The translations under genes and the position numbers were made by a program. A model generated the notes under the pieces. It was not told the origin of the DNA. It was given only the letters and a program-made list of their open reading frames with translations, and searched no databases. Source: Apoderus coryli (taxonomy: Eukaryota; Arthropoda; Insecta; Coleoptera; Attelabidae). Taken from it: a stretch of DNA of 64,000 nt. Below, one piece after another: positions 57,826 through 64,000 of this stretch (positions are counted from its first letter, which is position 1; every line of letters begins with the position of its first letter). The stretch lies in the NCBI GenBank assembly GCA_911728435.2, contig OU452203.1, positions 21,348,293-21,412,292 of the forward strand, given 5' to 3'.

Positions 57826-60700
57826 ACCAAAGATTAATCTACACAATAGATAGTCAGCGTATATGGGAAATAAAACAAAAATTGAAACTGTCTCGACACG
57901 AGCTACATCTATTAGAAAAACATGCAACCATGGAAATTTAGATGGCGTTATATGTATTGTGTTGAAATAAAATAATCATATGGGCAATGTTAGACAAGGA
58001 CGAGTATACTTTCCCCTACGAGGTGGGAGTTTGTTTTTATATTATAGGTATCATGTATGTACTACTGTGCAGCAGTGTTTTTTGTTTAAAATTATATGGT
58101 ATACGTATACCTATCTACACAAAGATTAATGTGTATGGACGAAAATAAAAGAAATTACTATAATAGTATAAATATACAGGGCTGGTTTATTAAATGTTTT
58201 AGACAATAATTTTAAATGACTAAAATAATATTATTTTAGTCATTTAATTTTAAATTTCGGATATAAGGATGCATCAAAAAGTTATATTTAAATTAACGAA
58301 ATTTGGCGTTATAGATAGGACTTCCGGTTATTACCTGATTCAGTTTTAAGGATCAAACTCAAACAGCAGATTCAACTTGTCGTTAACATTCTGAAAAATT
58401 AAATCTCAGAGGCGGGTAAATTAAAGGGGCATACAGGCGTGAAATGCTACCCTAACTTTTTTATGCACATTTTTTGCGTGTGTTTCAATTCGGAGATGTA
58501 AAATCTAATAAATTATATACGTAATAAATGTATCCTTCTGTGATATTGATAGAACGTCATCGTTATCGCGTAATATCGATTTTAAGAAATGTTAATATTA
58601 AAAAGGCTGTGCTTTTTACAAGTTGCTGAAGTAAATAAGGTTTGAAATTTCCAGCATGACAATAATTATTTAAAAAAATACGGTTTCGAAATGCAGGATG
58701 TAAAAAATTAGAATTTTTAATCTGTTTTTAATGAAAATTTAAATCTATTGAGAAATATGGTTCAGGGTTTTTGTGAAATGTATTTTACTCCAAAGATTCT
58801 ACTCATCGATTATAACCGAATTAATTTACTCAAAAATATCTATACTAGTAAAATAACACAATTATCACAATTAGGTTCAAATTCTGCAACGCCGAATTGA
58901 AAAAAAACTTACAGTCTCCCTAATATTGGTTTTTGTGCAATGATCATAAAACTTTAAAAAACTAACGATTTATGTAGATTGTATTGTTAACACGTTTCGT
59001 AAAAAGCTTTAAAAACCCACCAACAGGGTGTTAAAAGTATCACGACAATAACTTTTTTCATGTTTTAACAAGTACAATCGTCTGCTTCAGATTGATCCTT
59101 AAAAACTGAATAACAGTTTCTCTATATAAAAAAATAAAACTCGTAAATATCATCCCCAAACTTTTAATTTGAATACAATTACATAACACCATATTTGCAA
59201 GTAAATAAAAAAAAACAGCATTACCTAGTTTGACAGATTTGCAAATTGCAAATCAAAATATCTATGTATACAGGGTGTTGCATAAGTACTTGTACAAACT
59301 TTAAAGGGTGATTCTTTGACTAATTTTAAGATACAAATTTCATATGTACATGGGTCCGCTACGGCTTGGTTTTCGAGATACAGGTAGTTCAAAAAGAATA
59401 TTATATTTAGGATTATATGCTTGTTCAATAGCATCGCAATTTGGTGCAATTCGGGATACAGGTGTATTGATGACACCAGAGCTGTCAAAAGAACTAATAA
59501 AAAATACGAAAAATAACAAAATACAAATATCATTCAAAAGACAACAATGCACATAATAGTCGGTACCAAGCCAAATAGGTAGTAGGTAAATATAGATTTA
59601 TTTTGTTTCGGGCTTGGGCTTGGCACCGACTTATTGTAATCAAAACTACCCACCAAACGGATACATTTAATTTTACGCAGATGTTCAAAATGTTAACTTT
59701 CTTTCATTAATAGAGACCTGTGAAGTGAGCTTACCTCTTACGCCCACGTATTAAGTACTAAGTTTCAGTTATCAGTTATAATTTTTTATTTTCCAAGAAA
59801 GCGAAACGAGATATTTAAAACGGCATTGCGCCGCCCTCATGTATACCTCCGGGGGCGGCATCGAAAATTGCTACACGTCACAAACTTGTAAATGCTTAGA
59901 ACTACCCCTATATCAAATTTCTATTTTCTATCTTTTTTGTTTCATACCCAAAGCCCTATTTCTACCGAACTTATTATTTACCCGAAGAAACATTAAAAAG
60001 AAGTAAAATTTAAGTACCTAAACCGATAAAGTGGAACTTATACCTGATGAAGAGACAGAGTATTATAATAGGTATACCTAATATAATATAGGTAGCACTG
60101 ATAATTTTTTTATTATAGGTATTATAAGATCTACAACAATCTTGTTACATCTTTGCCACATTGTCTACGTGAAATATTTAGTCAAAAGTATGTTTCTATC
60201 TAAAAGCTTTTCATTTAACGATTGTTCGCCACTGATCATGGGACTGGTCTAGTCTTGAAACATGTATGACATGGATTAAATATTATTATATTAAATTTAA
60301 TTCATAGAGATTAGGCTTTTATTTCAATACTGTACTTGTAATAAATCACCCTGTGTGTTTCTTTTACCGACGAATTGGCAACAGCACGACACACACCACA
60401 TTCGCTTGTTTTTTTTTCTACCCTCCCTGCGTATCCCCTCCAGATTAATACAGAATTTCATCAATTTCTCTCTCTGACAATACAGCATTGCCGGTGCATA
60501 TCTGTTGCAAATGATCTAAATAATTGTTATACGTTGCGTTTTGTTTTTGATATTAATAAACTACAAAACGGTTTCTGGCTGTGACAATACTGCTCTATGC
60601 TTTACACGCTAGTCTACGCCACGTAGTGGCAGGCATACTTAGAGATGTTCTGATTTTAATGCATTGGGCTGACTATCTATTGTGTAGATTAATCTTTGGT
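57826..60700. repeat. 33-bp perfect inverted repeats 2.8 kb apart
   Basis: ACCAAAGATTAATCTACACA followed by ATAGATAGTCAGC at 57826-57858 is matched by its exact inverse complement at 60668-60700. They could be termini of a 2.9-kb DNA element or two copies of a small repeat. No transposase is visible between them, and no flanking duplication was found. Confidence 0.6.
58212..58247. repeat. 36-bp perfect palindrome
   Basis: The half-site TTAAATGACTAAAATAAT is followed immediately by its inverse complement with no loop. It lies within the 33-bp inverted-repeat pair. No associated gene. Confidence 0.85.
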
Positions 60701-61910
60701 AAAACTATAAACAACTAAACTATCTAAAAATTCCAGAAATACCTACGTGTACGCTACAAAACTGAATGTTTGCGTTGGCATAAAAAATATGAAAAAACAA
60801 AGTTTATAATTACTTATGAACAAATAACAAAAGAACGGCTATTAAAACTTTTTTTTGTTGCTACAAGTGGCTTTTATATCGCACGAAAAATAAATAACGA
60901 AAGAGAATTATTAATACTTTATCCATTATCCCTTGAAAACTTTTTTTCGCTGCTCTAAATTTTAATCAAGTCGTGTTTCCTCCTCTAAAAACTGCTAAAT
61001 TGTTTCCAACCCAAAACTCATTACTGTCTTTATTATTTCCAACGTGCTACAGGGTTGGATTATTGAACTTATGCCATAACGTAAAAGTAAAGAAGAAGAA
61101 ACAAACAGTGGGGTGAAATTTAGGGTAGATCTTTAGCCTTCCCAGACTCATATGGTTGCCAAATTCCATATAGTCTTCCGGGAAAGTCCTTTTCTAGTAA
61201 CAAGACACCACGCCACTGGTATTATGGATACTATTTGGGTTTTTATATAGATATTTTCTCTTAGTTTGGGAGATATAATATGTTCGTTAATATTATACAT
61301 TATCTTGCAGCTTTTAACAAATGTTCCTAAAAGAATTGTTACCTAAAAGAACGACCTTTTTCTAATCGAAACTATTGAGTTTGTTTATGAGTTAGTCCAA
61401 AGATAAAAGCATATATTATTAAAGATAACCAGATGTTTTAAATACAGAGTGGTCATTCAAGATTCTCGAAACACCTTCATGTAAATTAAATGTCGGACTT
61501 TTATTATTATACTATACAGAAGCTAGTAGTTGGGGAGTTAACAAAGAATAAATATAAAGAGCGCAGAAAATATGAACATCGGTTTTCATCCAGTTAGCTT
61601 TTCCGGAGGTTAAGGAGTTATTATATAATCGTATTGTTCCTAACTTTACAAACAGTAGTGTCTTGTTGATCTTCTGAAAAATCTCCAACATAGGACATCT
61701 TAACAATTAACAACCGTTATTAAAGTCGACATAAACATGTATCTTATTTCTGAATCTTTCACCCTGTAGATGTATCTTTATAGGGGTATATTGTAAAAAT
61801 GGCCTTTTTTCTGATTGGCTATTTTCAATCTAGGTACCTACTTCTCATTTATGTTAAGTGTTTTGGCAAGACAATCGGATTTTCGAGTTTAGATTCGTTT
61901 TAGCCTTGGT

Positions 61911-63892
61911 AGAGTCTAGATGAATACGGCAAGAACGGAGATAGGATATAGACGGAATTTTAAAAGGAAAAAATGGATGACAGACGAAATACTGGCAATG
62001 TTTGAAGAGAGAAGGAAATACAAGAACCAAGGCAGACGAGACAAATATATGACGCTGCAAAATACCATAAGAAGAGCAGTAAGAGCGGCAAAAAATAAGT
62101 GGCTGAAGGAACAGTGCGAAGAAATGTAACACTTGCAAGAACAGCACGATGAGTATAACCTGCACCAGAAAATAAAAGAAACAGCTGGAATGTACAGGAA
62201 ACGGACTTTCTCTAATATACAAAATGAACAAGGACAAATGGCACAAGATAACGCACAGAGAAAAGCTATTTGGGAACAATATATTAGTAATCTTTTTGCA
62301 GATGATAGACCTCAGTTAGAAGATAATCAGGAAGATGACCTGTCTGGACCGTCAATTACAATAGAAGAGATTACTAGGGCAATAAAAAGCTCGAAAGATA
62401 AGAAAACGGTTGGACCAGATTTATTGCCTGTTGAACTGCTCAAATTACTAGACAACGAAAGTATTAAGAGGCTACAAAGACTTTTCAACCAAATTTACAA
62501 CACAGGAAAATTCCCAACCAAATGGCTTACATCTCTTTTTATTCCACTTCCAAAGAAGAGCAACGCAACAAGATGTGAAGATCACAGATTGATCAGCTTG
62601 ATGAGCCACACTCTGAAAGTGTTTCTGAAGGTCATTCACTACAGAATTTCCACAAAATGCGAAAGCGCTGTTGGATCCTCTAAATTCGGATTTAGAAGGG
62701 GTCTCGGTACGAGATAGGCACTGGTCGCAACCCAAGTGTTGGCTCAGAACTGTTATGATCAGAGAAAAGTTGTAGCGATGTGTTTCATAGATTACGAAAA
62801 AGCATTTGATAGAGTGCAACATCACAAACTCGTTCAAATGCTGAGGCGAATTGACATAGATCAAAAGGACATACGCTGTATTGAAAGCTTGTACTGGAAC
62901 CAATCAGCGGCAGTTAGATTTGACAGCGAAGTTACGAAAGCACAGAAAATCCTTAGAGGTGTAAGACAGGGATGTGTCCTCTCCCCACTTCTGTTTAACA
63001 TTTACTCTGAAAATATCTTCCAGGAAGCACTCGAAGGACAACAATTGGGCATCAAAGTAAATGGCACATGGATCAACAATATACGGTATGCAGACGACAC
63101 AGTCCTGATAGCAGACAATATGAATGACCTCCAAAGACTCCTGGACATGGTTGGAATGCACAGCCGACGCATGGGAATCAACATCAACATAAAAAAGACA
63201 AAATTCCTAGTAATCAGCCGCAAATTGGATGAGTTCCGGAATGCGGAACTTACATACGATAGTGAAGACATAGAACGAGTTAAAAAGTTTAACTATCTGG
63301 GGACTTGGATATGTGAAGACTGGTCTTCAGATGCAGAAATCAGGTACAGGATAGAAAAAGCGAGGAGCTCATTCATGAGATTCAAAAACGTCTTTACGAA
63401 CTCCGACTTTGACCTCAATCTCAGAATAAGATTCACAAAGTGTTATGTATGGTCCGTACTGTTGTATGGTATGGAAGGCTGGACAGTGAAGGCTAGCACA
63501 ATGAATAGGCTAGAAGCATTTGAAATGTGGATCTATCGAAGAATCCTGAAAGTCCCATGGACAGCAAGAAAGACCAACGAGGAAATTTTGAGGACGATAG
63601 GAAGAGAACGCGAATTGCTGGACACGGTAAAGCGCAGGAAAACAGCGTATCTGGGGCATGTGATACGCAACGAAAGGTACCATTTCCTACAATTAATAAT
63701 AGAAGGAAAAATACAAGGAAGAAGGGGTGTAGGCAGAAAGAGGATGTCGTGGCTCCGAAACATCAAGCATTGGACAGGAATAGGAACCACAGGAGAATTA
63801 ATTCACACCACCAGAGATAAGAAAAAATGATCAGAAGTGATCGCAAACATCCATTAATGGATAGCAGCGGAAGAAGAAGAAGAGTCTAGATG
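61911..63892 (+). mobile_element. 5'-truncated LINE with 12-bp target duplication, copy 2
   Basis: The insertion 61923-63880 is bracketed by perfect AGAGTCTAGATG repeats (61911-61922, 63881-63892). One frame runs 61920-63830, broken only by TAA (62127-62129) and TAG (62715-62717). It encodes [78 protein letters not shown], the catalytic IRYADDTVLI, and the tail RRILKVPWTARKTNEEIL...LGHVIR. It ends in a short (GAA)n tail. It is the same family as 3988-6034 but keeps the AFDRV catalytic block lost there. Only two nonsense changes suggest a fairly young but inactive copy. Confidence 0.92.
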
Positions 63893-64000
63893 TGATTTCT
63901 AATTTTATAAAGTTTCTAATCAATAATCGTTCAAGTTCAGTAAGTTTTTTGTTAATTCTTTTAATTGAGGTAACAATTTGAATAGCATATTGGGATTCAT
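63893..64000. other. Right edge, AT-rich flank
   Basis: Only about 100 bp remain after the LINE; nothing is recognised. Confidence 0.5.

Larger units (their letters stand above)
56620..61910. other. Non-coding repeat-rich stretch
   Basis: No recognisable gene. 57440-57708 is the inverted copy of the repeat at 47.25 kb. Perfect 33-bp inverted repeats lie at 57826-57858 and 60668-60700. A 36-bp perfect palindrome is at 58212-58247. Short open frames at 59225-59556 overlap on both strands and look random. Confidence 0.4.

Noticed and set aside
59225..59556. Overlapping open frames on both strands, one with a signal-peptide-like start
   Set aside because: Both strands open over the same segment next to a TE terminus (ACAGGGTG); no domain and no splice context.
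1..64000. CRISPR array, prokaryotic operon or viral genome
   Set aside because: Spliced eukaryotic genes throughout; no direct-repeat/spacer pattern and no viral structural genes.

Overview
The window is insect nuclear DNA. It is AT-rich, has spliced genes with GT-AG introns and is crowded with decayed retrotransposons and foldback repeats. Three conserved metazoan or eukaryotic genes can be read from their exons: the 5' half of groucho (minus strand), a complete MAK16 (plus strand), and the 5' part of a gene for a secreted or membrane CUB-domain protein (minus strand). The TE load, Crypton remnant and LINE types fit a large insect genome. A beetle is my best guess, with low confidence.

Layout. 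Positions 1-27.4 kb hold groucho, transcribed right to left. Exon 1 is at 27347-27279, then exons at 14844-14747, 13458-13395, 13323-13279, 7020-6883 and 2400-2169. The WD40 half lies beyond the left edge. The long introns contain tRNA-derived SINE-like pieces, a palindromic foldback element split by a LINE (3783-6071), an RTE-type LINE (about 8.06-9.5 kb), a 361-bp tandem triplication (11.1-12.2 kb), an inverted pair of CR1-like LINE copies (15.9-17.2 and 21.0-22.7 kb) and nested inverted repeats (23.8-26.5 kb). Positions 27.4-35.9 kb are the groucho 5' flank, with a degenerate pyrimidine-rich array (29.5-30.5 kb) and a MITE-like CCAAT-bearing element at 33.1 kb.

MAK16 occupies 35886-37395 in eight short exons with compact introns. 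It is followed by a poly(A) signal and then by LINE remnants (37.6-39.7 kb plus, 40.8-42.2 kb minus). The CUB gene has five exons between 48877 and 43206. They encode a signal peptide and two CUB domains; further exons are not found. A strong candidate exon at 56608-56546, also minus, is phase-compatible with the CUB gene and may belong to an alternative 5' end.

Positions 51.5-56.2 kb are a TE cluster: a Jockey-like LINE with an internal deletion, a decayed Crypton tyrosine-recombinase element and a LINE 3' fragment. Positions 56.6-61.9 kb are repeats and non-coding sequence. The last 2 kb is a 5'-truncated LINE with a perfect 12-bp target-site duplication.

The three host genes do not form an obvious pathway: a transcriptional corepressor, a ribosome-biogenesis factor and an extracellular CUB protein. 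The most unusual signals are non-genic. They are the LINE-in-foldback structure whose arms contain a tRNA-Lys primer-site-like core, a recurring TGATGA-hairpin-CGAAAC motif that resembles a hammerhead ribozyme core, and the Crypton relic. All calls come from reading the sequence; no searches were run.
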